From Owenia fusiformis (Eukaryota; Annelida; Polychaeta; Sabellida; Oweniidae), in contig CAIIXF020000011.1 of assembly GCA_903813345.2 (NCBI GenBank), positions 3,064,571 through 3,124,570 on the forward strand: a DNA stretch of 60,000 nucleotides, in the 5' to 3' direction. Below, piece after piece: positions 30,005 to 42,648 of the stretch. The position numbers and the translations under genes were made by a program. Within the stretch, counting starts at the first letter, position 1. Each line of letters begins with the position of its first letter. Below the pieces are notes generated by a model. That model saw nothing but the letters and a program-made list of their open reading frames with translations, was not told the origin of the DNA and did not search any database.

Positions 30005-30404
30005 GAAAAAATCAAACAGAAACAGAACATTCATGACACCCAATAATCAGCTAGGTCAGAGATGAGTCCCCTTAATGAGCTGCAAATTTAGGATCAATTG
30101 AGACCAATTTCCCTTGATCACCCTATGCAGACTGTGCTATACGAAAACAAGCAGTGCGTAAATTATTGTGGAAATAATGTGAAATTGCAGCTGTTACATA
30201 GCGTTAACAGCATTCATTCAATATTGGTGATCAAATGACATATCAATACAAATTATATTTGCGTTTTGAAAGTTGAAAGGCTTCTTTGTCATTTTCTACA
30301 AATTTTGATACATTAAATAAAAATGTGCTACCTCTAAGCAAGCAGTGCTGATATCCGTTAAGCGACAAAAAATCAAACAGAAACAGAACATTCAAGACAC
30401 CCAA
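30005..30404 (+). repeat. Pair of 38-bp direct repeats
   Basis: AAAAAATCAAACAGAAACAG followed by AACATTCA and GACACCCAA is present at 30005-30043 and 30366-30404 with one substitution. The spacing is 361 bp. Confidence 0.7.
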
Positions 30405-31289
30405 ATTCTTTTTCAAATCTCAACTTGCAAAGTAGAGCATGTGCCAAAATAATAAAAAATATTTTTTATATTCATCAATAAGTAAGTGACATCACCTATT
30501 AAATAATGTACAGTCCAGATCATGTAGTAAATGTTAAACATAAAAATGTGTCAAAGTGGTAAAAATTATTCTGATTGATATTAAAGTAGTGACACATATT
30601 TTATTAAAATTCGAAGAAAATTTCAAGATTGGCGTCTGTAACAGATGGCAGGTTGTGACATTTTGCATGTTAATGCCATGTTATATCATCCAGTACTCCA
30701 GTATTCTGATTGTATTTTGAATCTTTCACCAGTATGGTTCTTTTATTTATTCCAGTATATATTTTACCCATGGCACTTACCCCAGTATCTATTCACATGG
30801 TATCATGCACCAGTATAGATCTTTTATTTTATTCCAGTATGTATGTTTCCAATGACAATATATTCACTTGGTCTCTATTACGGATGCTACACTTCATAGT
30901 TATCTCTTTCATATTCTTAGATATGCAGATTCTCATTTCAGGAACATAATATAATAATGTCAAATAATGTCATAAATGTCAAGATGGCTATATATAAAAC
31001 TTAGGAAGCTGTATTTTAATAATTTTTTTATGTTAAGAAGTTATGTCAAGAAAACAATATTACCACATAACTAAAACAATGCAGAAATATCAGATATGAC
31101 TGGTTAATGTAACAGATAATTTTACTACTTTAAATTGTTGGTGAGGAAATGCAAGGATGAAGAAAAAAGACTGATATTATTGCTATATTTATCAATTGGC
31201 CAATAAATTCAATTTCATTAAAATACCTAATGTATACCTAAGTATTCATCAAAACCTGCAATTTATCTTACCACATTTCTTTAGATAAA
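30405..31289. other. AT-rich sequence with a short ACCAGTAT duplication
   Basis: Between about 30720 and 30845, the words CACCAGTAT, CTTTTATTTATTCCAGTAT and ACATGGTAT recur as a loose tandem pair. Nothing else is seen. Confidence 0.45.
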
Positions 31290-31978
31290 CATTTATTGGC
31301 ATCTCTATGAACTGTTTTCTGATGAAAGTTAATCAGGTACATAAGTTCAAGGTCACAGCACAACTCACCCTTAGTATATTCAAATCCAGACTTAAAATAG
31401 ATCTATTCAATGACGATATTACAAATTCATCAGAACTTTCCGTTTCAAGAAAACAAGAAATAATTTTCAATAGAGTGCGCTGTGATCTCATTTTTAAGGC
31501 TCACCTTTACGCTCACAATTTCACTAATATAAACTCCCCCATTTGCCAGTGTGGAATGGATGGTGAAACAACCAATCACGTAATTTTTCACTGTAATCTA
31601 AGATCAACATTTTGGACAGAATTTGAAAATGAATTAAAAAATATGAACATAGAATATTCTACTAAATATAGATCGCAACGAGACAAACTCTCCCTTATCC
31701 TAATGGTGATAAAAGGCTACCTAAAGCTGTAAACTTAAATATCCTCAAATGTAGTGCCATCTTTTTTGAACGATGTAAAAATGTCTAGGTCACCCCCACC
31801 ACTGTAACCCTCCACAAATACAACCCCTATTTTAATGTCTGATTGAATACTGTTAATTGATTTTCATCATATAACGTGGCTGGTAATGCTGATGCCCAGC
31901 CACAAGCACATGTGCACTTGTTTAATGTATTCTTTGTATAAATATATAAATAAATAAAATAAATAAAATAAAATAAAA
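31290..31978 (+). mobile_element. 5'-truncated LINE retrotransposon (3' end)
   Basis: The end of a LINE ORF2 (31307-31732) is followed by a ~190-bp 3'UTR with GTGGCTGGTAATGC and GCCCAGCCAC. The element then ends in the tail AAATAAATAAAATAAATAAA near 31950-31975. A simple A-rich repeat tail after a truncated RT-containing frame is what non-LTR insertions leave. The 5' end is lost before 31307. Target duplications were not found. Confidence 0.7.
31307..31732 (+). pseudogene. C-terminal fragment of LINE reverse-transcriptase polyprotein
   Basis: A 141-residue frame. Residues about 19-33 read LTLSIFKSRLKIDLF. The segment NRVRCDLIFKAHLYAHNF is followed by SPICQCGMDGETTNHVIFHC. This is the post-RT CCHC-like region (C.CG...ET..H..F.C) of jockey/CR1-like LINEs, where NR.R.....K.HLY introduces the zinc knuckle. 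The RT catalytic motifs are upstream and absent, so the product cannot transpose. Confidence 0.75.
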
Positions 31979-32095
31979 AAACTCTAATATTAAATTGCTT
32001 AAACTACAATTCAACATGATTTTGTTGTTTCTTGAAGGATCTATGTAAATGTTAACTTATAACTTTAAAAATGAAAAAATTTAAAAATTATGTTA

Positions 32096-32586
32096 CTGTA
32101 GATTGGGTTAATTTGGTGCCCCCTTTAATTTGGCGAAATTGAAAAATTCACCAATATAAATCTTCACCAAAATTTAGAATGAATCCCCGGGAATTATCTA
32201 GGGTATTTCGTCTAGTGTATTTAGGTCACTTCCAGTTTAGTTTTTTCCAAAAATATGAAAAAATGTCTCTCATAAATTGGCTCAGAACTGGTCAGTCACT
32301 CATTAATACTCAGGGAAAAACTAGAAAGGAAAAGCGCGTTATAGTAGCAGCATTGATCGAGGTGCAAAATGTAAATGTACAAACGTGGTGAATATCGCTA
32401 GTGGTCCTCAAAAGAAAAAATAAACATAGCCAAACATGCCCATTTACATGGTAATTCGTAAACAGCCCGTAAGTTTAACATTGCATTAACATTTTTTTTG
32501 CATATCCGCCAAAATAAATAGCCGCCAATATGCCAAAAATGGCAAAATCGCCGAATTAAGTAGCGCCAAATTAACCCAATCTACAG
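32096..32586. mobile_element. TA-flanked MITE with 21-bp terminal inverted repeats
   Basis: The left end TA|CTGTAGATTGGGTTAATTTG mirrors the right end CAAATTAACCCAATCTACAG|TA. The TA on both sides fits a Tc1/mariner-type insertion. Inner ends AATTTGGCGAAATT and AATTCGGCGATTTT also pair. There is no transposase. An open frame at 32179-32391 lies inside and shows no domain. Confidence 0.85.
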
Positions 32587-33025
32587 TATACAAACCAATT
32601 TTGTTGGTTAAAATTGAATCTAGCTCATCACCAATTTATTCAATACTATATAGCCAAATACAGCATTTGATGAACACCCTCACTTTGTAATGTTTATGAT
32701 CTCCGAATAGATTTTACTTACTTACTTTAACTTAACTCAAAGAATTTGAATTCTTTGATTATGAAGTTTAATTAACAATTTAATTATGCTCTGTATATAC
32801 ATATTTCATAGTAATTCATAGTATAAATAAAGATATTCACCTACTGCCAAAGATCGCTTAGAAAATGATTCATAACATTTTTATTATCTGAATGATATTT
32901 GACTTTCTTAGTACATTAAAACTAGATAGGCACCATTGAGCAACTCCACAAGAAGTTCCAAATAACTAGCTCAACTGTAGATACACTTTGAAGATGTGCT
33001 CTAAATGTTGTCCATTCCTTTGCAG

Positions 33026-33154
33026 GCACACCTGGATTCTGCAGGCAAAGTTCTTGAAGACCCTAACACATTCCTCCAGAGAAATGGTCCTGATATATCT
33101 GGTGATCTCTCTTCAGGTCTTACAATACACATGATCCTTCAAGTGTGTACTGAA
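33026..33154 (+). pseudogene. Ubiquilin-like UBL exon, possibly degenerate (copy 1)
   Basis: After CCTTTGCAG, 43 codons stay open to GAA|GTGAGT, phase 0 to 0. The translation has AGKVLEDPNTF and SSGLTIHMILQ. These match the ubiquitin-like domain of ubiquilins (family pattern AGKILKD.DTL...HG..DGLT(V/I)HLVI). From memory of the family, the acceptor also falls where ubiquilin genes have an intron. Compared with that pattern, residues before AGK are altered (HLDS) and about four or five residues (around PDISG) are inserted. No other ubiquilin exon is seen nearby, so a stray duplicated exon is more likely than a live one. Confidence 0.4.
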
Positions 33155-34594
33155 GTGAGTTCACCTCACTACTGGGGGCTTTTTTTAATTCTTCAATATC
33201 GTTGAAATTTTTATATATGACAAACATAGAAATGACATTAATAAACCATTTAAATAAAGATTTATACAGAAAGCTCCTATGAAATTTGACTATACGCAGA
33301 AAGACCTGAATAAGTGCATAGCTTGTTATTCCTTATGATACTTTATATAAATTTTTACTCAACTGTGAAATTGATCAGATTGATTAGTTTCACTAGATTC
33401 TAATAACTGATTTATCCAATGCAGGGCGTGATTTATTAAGTTAAAAATAATGCAAAATAATTAATATTTCTTTGTAAATAATATTTCTTTGTAAATGGTG
33501 ATACTAATGACACTTTGTTGCTCTTTGAAATGAGGTAATTTGTATGTTAATTAATGACAATACCTCCATTATGGGGCCATATTTGCATTATAAGATATCA
33601 GATTTTTGAAAAAGATATACTTCATAATTATACAATTTGGATTGATGTAGCGTATTATAGCCAGTGAGTGCAATATAATAATATTTATGTTACAATTTAC
33701 ATCATAATTTGAAATTATGACAAACATATGCAGAAAATGAAATTGTTCAGGGTGAAACAAATAATGCCACCCACATAATGTTGCATAATACTGAAAGGGA
33801 ATAATATATTCTTGGTAGCTTAAAGTGTCTGTTCGATGCTCATGGGTTCAAAATTCAGTTTATACATGTTTTAAATGAAGTAAACACCACTTACAAATCA
33901 AACCATGTATCGTTCTTGTAAATCTTGTAAATGTTCAAAATCGGGAACACAATGTCAAGTGTCAATCATGACATCATAATCAGAACAGGTTTTGAACATA
34001 TTGCTAGAGTTTATGATCTCCGAACGTGCTTATAAAGTGTCAGTGTAATTGATTGCCACTGCATTCAATGCAGTGCGGAAATGATTCAACTTTGACTACT
34101 ATGGAGTCACGATTTTTCCTCCGATGAGCGAAAAATATAATACCTCAATTAGAGCTTCCGACCCTGTGGTGCGTTTTCACAAAGCTAGTCATGCAGAATT
34201 ACGTTCTGTCCATTCAGAATACAGTATAGAAACTATACACGTTGAGTTGATCCTGTTACATAACTCAATGCTGTTTAAAATCTTACAACCAAAAGGCATT
34301 GAACCATGAGGTGATTTTGAGAAGCGTTACTCCTTTCTGGCCAATCAGAACACAGTATAACATGAACAGTTTTGAATTTACATTCAAGTTGCATAACGCA
34401 TTGCCGATTAAAATCCATAACCGGTTCTGATCGTGACGTCATGTATTTTTCCAGGAAATCTTATTTTGGCACTGAAAGACAATCAGATGAAGATGTGAGT
34501 CTGTTGGTATACTGTTTCTATCAACCAATACCCATTGAATCTATTTGTGTAAAGAAAAATAAATGGAAATTACCGAATTGGCACTTTAAACCCA
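33155..34594. other. Unassigned AT-rich sequence
   Basis: No supported gene. The tandem pair AATATTTCTTTGTAAAT(A/G) lies near 33460-33500. Short open frames at 34124 and 34372 show no domains. Confidence 0.4.
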
Positions 34595-35440
34595 CTGATA
34601 CTGAATAAGGTAGGTCTTCTAAGGTAGACTAGCATATTAGGTGCACTTTTATGAGCATTACAATATGTGCTGTACATGTTGCCCATTCCTTTGCAGGTAG
34701 ACCTGGATTCTCAAGCAAAGTTATTGATTACCCTAACACATACCTCCACAGATATGAGCTACTGGTCTCAAAGACATTGATTAAGGTAGGTCTTTTAGGT
34801 AGCTAACCTCACTGATAGTGACTATGATAGGACTGGTAGGTAACTCTCCTCGCTGATAGCAAATAAGAAAGTTCTTGTAGCTAGCCCCATCGGTAGTGAA
34901 TACTATTGGCCTTCTTGGAAGCTCACCTCACTGAAAGTGACTAAGGTAGATTTTGTTGGTAGTTTACCTAATTGATAGGGAAAAATGTTAGCCTTCTTGG
35001 TAACTCACCTCACTGATGGTGACTAAGGTAGGTTTTCTTGGTAACTCATCTCACTGATAATGATGTATATTTTGTACATGTAACTCATCTCACTGATAAT
35101 GAATATGGTATGTTTTATAGATAGCTTACCACATTGAAAGTAAAAAAAGTGGGTCTTCTTAAAAGCCCACCTCACTATTAGTGATCAATGTGGTTTCTTT
35201 GGATAGCTCACCTCACTGATAGGGAATAAGTTAGGTCTTGGAGGTACACATATTTTATCTCAGGTAGATATTCTGGGAAGCTCATCTCACTGATAGTGAA
35301 TAATGTAGGTTTTTGGAATAGGTCACCTCACTGAAACTTTCTAAGGTAGGTCTTGTCTATAGGTCATCTCAGAATCATCAGTGAATTAGTTAGGTCTTGT
35401 AGGTAGGTAACCTCACTGATAGTGAATAAGATATTGTGAG
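34595..35440 (+). repeat. Degenerate ~41-bp monomer satellite
   Basis: Units of the form GGTAACTCACCTCACTGATA followed by GTGAATAAGGTAGGTCTTCTT recur with many substitutions. The CACCTCACTG step falls at 34924, 35006, 35047, 35086, 35128 and 35168, so about 41 bp apart (82 between the first two). The array is older and more diverged than the related one at 36440-38657. Confidence 0.75.
34697..34778 (+). pseudogene. Frameshifted second copy of the ubiquilin-like exon
   Basis: CCATTCCTTTGCAGGTAGAC at 34682 parallels CCATTCCTTTGCAGGCACAC at 33011, and CTGGATTCT, GCAAAGTT and CCCTAACACAT follow in both. Copy 2 lacks one base (TTCTCAAGCAAAG against TTCTGCAGGCAAAG), which breaks the frame, and similarity fades after the CTCCACAGATATG step. 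The intronic acceptor is duplicated too, so this was a DNA duplication and not a processed copy. It lies within the 41-bp satellite. Confidence 0.5.
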
Positions 35441-36004
35441 TATCTCATTGAAGAGTACCATTTCCTCTGTAAATAATCCTCAGTCAAGTGATACCAGGCC
35501 ATTTTTATAACTTGACTTATTAATTTAGACAGATTTCTTTATATCAAGTTATATCAAAACAATTTGCTGAACCTGTAACTGTAACAATATTATTCGGTGT
35601 ATTTTAACATTATGGCAGGTATTGGTAATATAGTCTAAACAATGGAGTAAAATCTGTATCAAATAGTTGAATCTTTACTCATTTTCAAGTCATTTGGAGA
35701 CAATGCCTTTAATTTAAGGCTAAAGTTATCATGAAAAGGGCAATACTAATGTTGTTCTTATATAACTTAGATAATGCAATTATAGACACCAGAAGAGGAA
35801 ATAATGGAATATTCCATATGGGTTATGGCAAAATTTCAACTAAGTTTCTCTGCAAAATGTGTTTAAAGCAATTATCAATGTATCTAACTTTATAATGAAC
35901 TACAATGCATAAAATAGGTTCCAGTGTTTCATGATTATTTTAGTGCTATAAACACTTATAGCACCATTAATAAAATATGGAAATGTCATATGGCATCCAA
36001 GATA
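35441..36004. other. AT-rich spacer between satellites
   Basis: A small hairpin (GTGCTATAAACACTTATAGCAC) lies near 35943-35964. No gene is seen. Confidence 0.4.
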
Positions 36005-36380
36005 TGACAGTATCAAAATAGAGTCCAATGTAAAGCTACTAAACATGATAATTCAATTAAAGCCTTGAGTTATACAGAACGACTTAAGAAACTCAATTTA
36101 TTCTCCCTGAAATACAGAAGGAGATCTTATGATTGAAGTTTACAAAATTTTCAATGCCTATGTTAGAATTGAATCAAGTTACTTTTTTATTGAGAATTAA
36201 TCCACAGGGGTCATCCAAAGAAACTATATAAATAATGTCTTAGACTTGACATTTGAAAAAACTGGAACTGACTGGAACTTGTTAACACTTTTAATCATAC
36301 AATCCCAATCTTTTAAAAACTTTAAAAAAAACCTTGATAAACATTGGAAGGGTGAGCAAATTAACCATGATATGACATAA
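36005..36380 (+). pseudogene. Decayed LINE ORF2 C-terminus
   Basis: Across two frames the text reads NRVQCKATK, then SYTERLKKLNLFSLKYRRR, a frameshift near 36128, then MIEVYKIFNAYV, and finally SFKNFKKNLDKHW. These match in order the thumb and C-terminal parts of LINE reverse transcriptases (VQRRATK, LSYEERLK.L.L.SLKYRR.RGDMIEVYKI.NG, SFK..LDKHW). A frameshift and several stops make it inactive. It sits between two related satellite arrays. Confidence 0.7.
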
Positions 36381-36439
36381 AGATTAGGACAACTACATGA
36401 GGATTTCTATAAATTTGAATATACTTTGTATTAACAGAT

Positions 36440-38657
36440 GGTAGGTCAACCTCACTGAAAATAACCATAAAGGTCTCAAGGGTAGTTCCTCTCACCAGGA
36501 GGTTAACCATGAATGTCCCGAGGGAAGGTCAACCTCACTGACAATAACCATGAAGGTCCTGAGGGTAGTTCCTCTCCTTGAGAGTCAATCATATAGGTCC
36601 TGATGGTAGGTCAACCTCACTGAAAATAACCATAAAGGTCTCAAGGGTAGTTCCTCTCACCAGGAGTCAATCATATAGGTCCAGAAGGTAGGTCAACCTC
36701 ACTGATAGTTAACCATGAAGGTCCTGAGGGTAGTTTCTCTTCCTGAGAGTCAATCATATAGGTCCTGAGGGTTGATCAACCTCACTGGTAGTTAACCATG
36801 AAGGTCCCGAGAGTAGTTAACCATGAAGGTCCTGAGGGTAGTTTCTCTCCCCGAGAGTCAATCATAAAGGTCCTGAGGATAGGTCAACCTCATTAATAGT
36901 TAACCATGAATGTCCTGAGGGAAGGTCAACCTCACTGACGATGACCATGAAGGTCCTGAGGGTAGTTCTTCTCCTTGAGAGTCAATCATATATGTCCTGA
37001 GGGTAGGTCAACCTCATTGATGGTTAACCATGGATGTCCTGAGGGTAGGTCAACATCACTGACAATAACCATGAAGGTCCTGAGGGTAGTTCCTCTCCTT
37101 GAGAGTCAATCATATATGTCCTGAAGGTAGGTCAACCTCATTAATAGTTAACCATGAATGTCCTGAGGGAAGGTCAACCTCACTGACAATGACCATGAAG
37201 GTCCTGAGGGTAGTTCTTCTCTTTGAGAGTCAATCATATATGTCCTGAGGGTAGGTCAACCTCATTGATGGTTAACCATGGATGTCCTGAGGGTAGGTCA
37301 ACATCACTGACAATAACCATGAAGGTCCTGAGGGTAGTTCCTCTCCTTGAGAGTCAATCATAGTCTTGAGGGTAGGTCAACCTCACTGATAGTTAACCTT
37401 GAAGGTCCTGAGGATAGTTCCTCTCCCTGAGAGTCAATCATATAGGTCTTGAGGGTAGGTCAACCTCACTGATAGCTAACCATGGAGGTCCTGAGCGTAG
37501 TTCCTCTCCCTGAGAGTCAATCATATAGGTCTTGAGGGTAGGTCAACTTTATTGATAGTTAACCATGAAGGTCCTGAACGTAGTTCCTCTCCCTAAGACT
37601 CAACCATATATATGAGGGTAGTTCCTCTACTTGAGAGTCAATCATATAGGCCCTGAGGGTAGGTCAACCTCACCGAAAATAACCATAAAGGTCCCAAGGG
37701 TAGTTCCTCTCACCAAGAGTCAATCATATAGGTCCTGAGGATAGGTCAACCTCATTAATAGTTAACCATGAATGTCCTGAGGGAAGGTCAACCTCACTGA
37801 CAATAACCATGAAGGTCCTGAGGGTAGTTCCTCTCCTTGAGAATCAATCATATAGGTCCTGAGGATAGGTCAACCTCATTAATAGTTAACCATGAATGTC
37901 CTGAGGGAAGGTCAACCTCACTGACAATAACCATGAAGGTCCTGAGGGTAGTTCCTCTCCTTGAGAGTCAATCATATAGGTCCTGAGGGTAGGTCAACCT
38001 CATTGATAGTTAACCATGGATGTCCTGAGGGTAGGTCAACATCACTGACAATAACCATGAAGGTCCTGAGGGTAGTTCCTCTCCTTGAGAGTCAATCATA
38101 TAGGTCCTGATGGTAGGTCAACCTCACTGAAAATAACCATAAAGGTCTCAAGGGTAGTTCCTCTCACCAGGAGTCAATCATATAGGTCCAGAAGGTAGGT
38201 CAACCTCACTGATAGTTAACCATGAAGGTCCTGAGGGTAGTTTCTCTTCCTGAGAGTCAATCATATAGGTCCTGAGGGTAGGTCAACTTTATTGATAGTT
38301 AACCATGAAGGTCCTGAGCGTAGTCCCTCTCCCTAAGACTCAATCATATATATGAGGGTAGTTCTTCTACTTGAGAGTCAATCATATAGGCCATGAGAGT
38401 AGGTCAACCTCACTGAAAATAACCATAAAGGTCCCAAGGGTAGTTCCTCTCACCAAGAGTCAATCATATAGGTCCTGAAGGTAGGTCAACCTCACTGATA
38501 GTTAACCATGAAGGTCCCAAAGGTAGTTTCTCTCCCTGGGAGTCAATCATATAGGTCCTGATGGTAGATCAACCTCACTGATAGTTAACCATAAAGGTCC
38601 TGAGGGTAATTTCTCTTCTTGAGAGTCAATCATATAGGTCCTGAGGGTAGGTTACAG
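36440..38657 (+). repeat. ~83-bp satellite, a dimer of the 41-bp unit
   Basis: About 25 units. The first half is GGTAGGTCAACCTCACTGAT plus AGTTAACCATGAAGGTCCTGAG. The second is GGTAGTTCCTCTCCCTGAGA plus GTCAATCATATAGGTCCTGAG. AGTCAATC falls at 36583, 36665 and 36748, giving steps of 82 and 83. The two halves are alike, and the first half matches the 41-bp monomers at 34595-35440. Some units are longer or shorter by a half. A block of several units near 36580-36760 recurs nearly unchanged at about 38090-38270. Confidence 0.9.
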
Positions 38658-41341
38658 ATACATGTAATTTACCATGAAGTGTTAGGGGGCACATACTTAA
38701 AAATAACAAATAATTAAAGCATCTGTTTAAATCACAAATTCATAAAAAATGTTTCTTACCACCATTGCATACATATTTTGTGTTCAAGATTTAATAGACG
38801 ATCTAAGCTGAAGATAAATGGACGGAAATACCATTTAAAATGTTTAATAAAGCCCAGTGATTCAAAAATATGTGATGGGGCACACAAAATTAGGGAGCAC
38901 TTTTGATTAAAAAACAAAGAATGCACCCAATGTATAGCACAAATGAGCCAAATCTCAGGGAACTCATTTCAAACAAATATGATAATGTCATATAGCTCTG
39001 CCATTGCACATTGAGATTTAAAAAAAAATCATTATCAAAAAATACTTCATTTTGGAATTTGATGGGGGTGTCACTATATTACATAATAAAACTATTTCTT
39101 ACCACTTTGGTGTTTTACATTAAGATGATCATTTCTACTAAATATTATATATATGAACTGAAACCATGCCCAAATTGTTTATTAACACTGGGGAATAAAC
39201 AATATCAGTTGAAGTGTGAATTTGGAAATGTCTTCAATAAATTATATTAGGTTCATGGTCCGTATATATGGAATTCCATTAATTAGGATTTTAGAAATAA
39301 ACCATTGAATTCACTAATACCTATTTTGAAAAATGACCTCTTTAGTAGAGAATGAGCATAACATATTATTATATTTCTTTATTATCTCATATTATTGTAT
39401 TTTTATATTGTATTGTTATATTGTATTATACCATTGTACAGTATAGATATATGTACCACTTTGAATGCTCACAGTTGTTCATTTAAAATGTAAAATTAAT
39501 TATGGGCAGTTATACACCCCCTGGGGTGTCAAAAGTCTGTATAATGTTGTAATTTTGTTATGAAAAATTAAATAAAATTATTTTGAAAATTATTTTGAAA
39601 TTGAGGTGAAAATTTTTTTTACAATGAAAAGGTATTTAAAAAAGAGGTTAATTACTAATATGTGGTGCTACTTTAGAAATAGAAATGAAATAGAAGTGAC
39701 TTCTTCTTGATTCTCCCTTGTCATGATACACTTGAACATGTCTACTGAACATTTATCAACTCAAATTCAAACTAAACATTTTGCAAGAAAATGGGCTCAG
39801 CTACTAGAGTGTTTAAAGGGTTCCGATAAGCATCCCGTATAAAAACAATATGGCGGCTCCAGGCGAATCAACTGGATTAGTCCATTTTTAAGAAATAAGG
39901 GGAGTTCTGTAAAATCCAATTTATTGAAATTGTCTTTGAGATAAAGTTATCCGTTTATAATGATTTTGAAAACGTTATCCATAGAGTGATTGCGTTCAAA
40001 GAATACATGTACAACAGCCAATATAAATTATTGTATTAGAACTGCTTTGTTTCATTTGTAGGATATTTCATATGCCAAGCTGTATGCTATTACGTTATGG
40101 GGAAATTCAGATGCCAATTTTTCCTTATTATACACAAATAGAAGATCCTGAAACCTCACCCATAAATGTGGAATTGATTTGTCAAAATAAAAATCACCCT
40201 TTTATAAATGTGTGACGATCTATAATATACTTATGCTATATAACAGTTAGAGGTGTTGACACAACGACATCGAACCTGTGAACCCTTGAGTATTATTCCG
40301 GGATCGGGCCTTTTATACTAAACGGTGAGCAACACCAGAAACGAGCGCAAACATTAATATAAAACTTTTTATTTTCAGCAAAGTTAAAAAGGTACAGAGC
40401 CATGTTAACAAACAATATACAAGTCAGCAAAGAGTTGAACCAGGAAATATGGGACCATATGAACCAACAAATATATGAATCAACAGATCTAGCTCCAAGA
40501 AAACTAATTATTATACAACTACCTGTAGAACGAGGTGAACAATCAAGCATAGTGCTGATTCATCTAATATACTCTATTGAATATATGGCCAATAAATCTA
40601 GTAAAGTGTAGGGCCAAGTGAAAAAAACATTGTTTAGTATTATAAGCCAACAGAAATAGAAGTAAGCTAATTCTTGCAAAACAATCAAGTATAGCTTCTG
40701 CTGAATAATGGATATATTGCGAATTTAAAACTGAATGGTACAGAAACCTTTAAAGTGCGAAGAAAAAGAGGCTACACTGCCTCACATTAGGAGGCTAATG
40801 CTAGTGACAAATGTGATAATTGTAATGATTTTTTGTATCTTACCAAATATGTGAAGTTCAAGTAATGAAAGTGTCTTAAAATGGATATAAAGTCTTTTAA
40901 TGAGACTCCCATAATTTGGGGATACCTGTACTATACATTCCAAATATTCTAGCTCAGGAATCTTAGCGATTGGAATGTGATTGATTGACATTTAAATCAA
41001 TTATTTTAATTTGATCCTTTCAATGTTTGTTTATTGGAATTTCAATAACCTTATTTTCTGCTGGTGTTCTATGCATCTAGCATCATGTTTAATTATTTCT
41101 GTACAGCTTTTCACATTTTTTTACTAGCCTGGAGTTTTGGAGCACGTGTCATTAGGGACTTTCAATTCAGAGTAAATGAACGGTGTGCAATTCGGGATAG
41201 CACCAGGGCTACATGGAGATCGGAGATGGGGCACTTTGGCCAAGTTCACAAATACATGTACTTTCTCATGTCTTATTCAAATCCTTTCCTTTAACCTTTG
41301 TGTAGTGTTCTGTGAGATTCAGATACAAGTCATGGTTTATT
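38658..41341. other. Unassigned intergenic sequence
   Basis: No supported gene. Short open frames at 39011, 40402 (+) and 40293 (-) show no recognisable domain, splice context or codon bias. The stretch near 39480-39580 ends in an AATTAAATAAAATTATTTTG run and could be an old LINE 3' end, but nothing coding precedes it. Confidence 0.4.
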
Positions 41342-42170
41342 AAAGGCCCCATATAAAGTTTAAGCCACTTTGGCTTATATTGTAGTCTTAGCCAATGTTA
41401 TCAAAGTGTGATATATGAAACTTTTTTTTTAAATTTCAAAAAGTGGTTTTTGATAGACTTTTTGTTCCAAAATTTGTGAATTTATTTCAAACCAACTTTT
41501 AGAGGTCACTCATACCTTCTAATTAGCCACAATTCATACCAATGCATAGCATTCATCCTCCCATGTTTTTTGCCGAAAGAATTAAGTAAATCGGTTCATA
41601 AATAAGCGAGAAATGAACTTATCAGTGCATGAAAATGGTTCTGAGAAAAATGCATTTCAAAATTTTAGTTCTAAAACATAAAAGTTCTAAAACATAATTT
41701 ATTCTTCCTTTTAACCTGGTTAGACAATCAACATTGGTTTTTTATAAAAGTCTAACATATTTAGAAAAGATTGACATCGAAAAAAAAATTTCATTTTTTT
41801 TCAAAAAGTTTTTGGTACCTTAGTGACATCACTAATGTTTCAAAATATTTTTGATATGTTAAAACATTGAAGTGGCCCATTAAATATGGCATTTTATTAT
41901 TGAAATAGTGTGTCCTTTGTTCAACCTTTGTATTGGTGTTAAAAAGATAATCTTTTTTGAAATGCATTAAGAAATATTTGATGATTAAGAAATTTCAACT
42001 TTTTTTGAAAAATGGCGGGAAATTTGAATATTTGAGAAATGAAATGCTCACAACTTTTTTTTCAAAATTTTTTTTTTGTTCAAAAATCTCTAAAATCACT
42101 TTTTAAGTCCTGACAAATAGTAAATGAATGATAAAAAAATATTTTCAAACTTTAGACGGGGACTTTAAGT
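41342..42170. mobile_element. Possible old MITE with degenerate inverted ends
   Basis: The left end AAAGGCCCCATATAAAGTTT and the inverse of the right end, AAAGTCCCCGTCTAAAGTTT, agree at most positions. A further AAAGGCCCCATGCAAAATTT starts near 42230 in the left-end orientation. The interior is T-rich with no coding frame. No target duplication was identified. Confidence 0.4.
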
Positions 42171-42648
42171 GTTTTTAGATATTTGTATTGCCCTGTATGA
42201 TGGTATACCATGACTGTTATTCACTGCTAAAGGCCCCATGCAAAATTTAAAAATACTTTTTTATTAATCAAATAAGCCTATCAATTTTTGTTTTAAGGAT
42301 AAATCAAATTGCTGGAACTATACCAGTACATCAATGTTCACAATCAATGGAATGAACATATCACACTATTTTATGAAAGCAATCATCTGATTTCTTTTTT
42401 TTTCATGGAACTGTAATTCTGATAAATTCTGTTCAGACCTTTCTTGAAAAATCTATTGTTCTCTTATAAAGTTTGCACCTTGTTCAATTTAGATATTTTG
42501 AGTAAAGCTTACATATTTTATAGTAAGAAAAATATTTGGTGGATTTCAAAAAATATGCTTTTTAAAAAAGAATAATATCTGATCCAATCAGAACAATACA
42601 TGTATAAGAGAAGATTAAACTGTATTCAGTAATAATTTCATCACTTTA

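Noticed and set aside
32179-32391. 70-residue open frame
   Set aside because: It lies wholly inside a TA-flanked MITE and has no recognisable domain.
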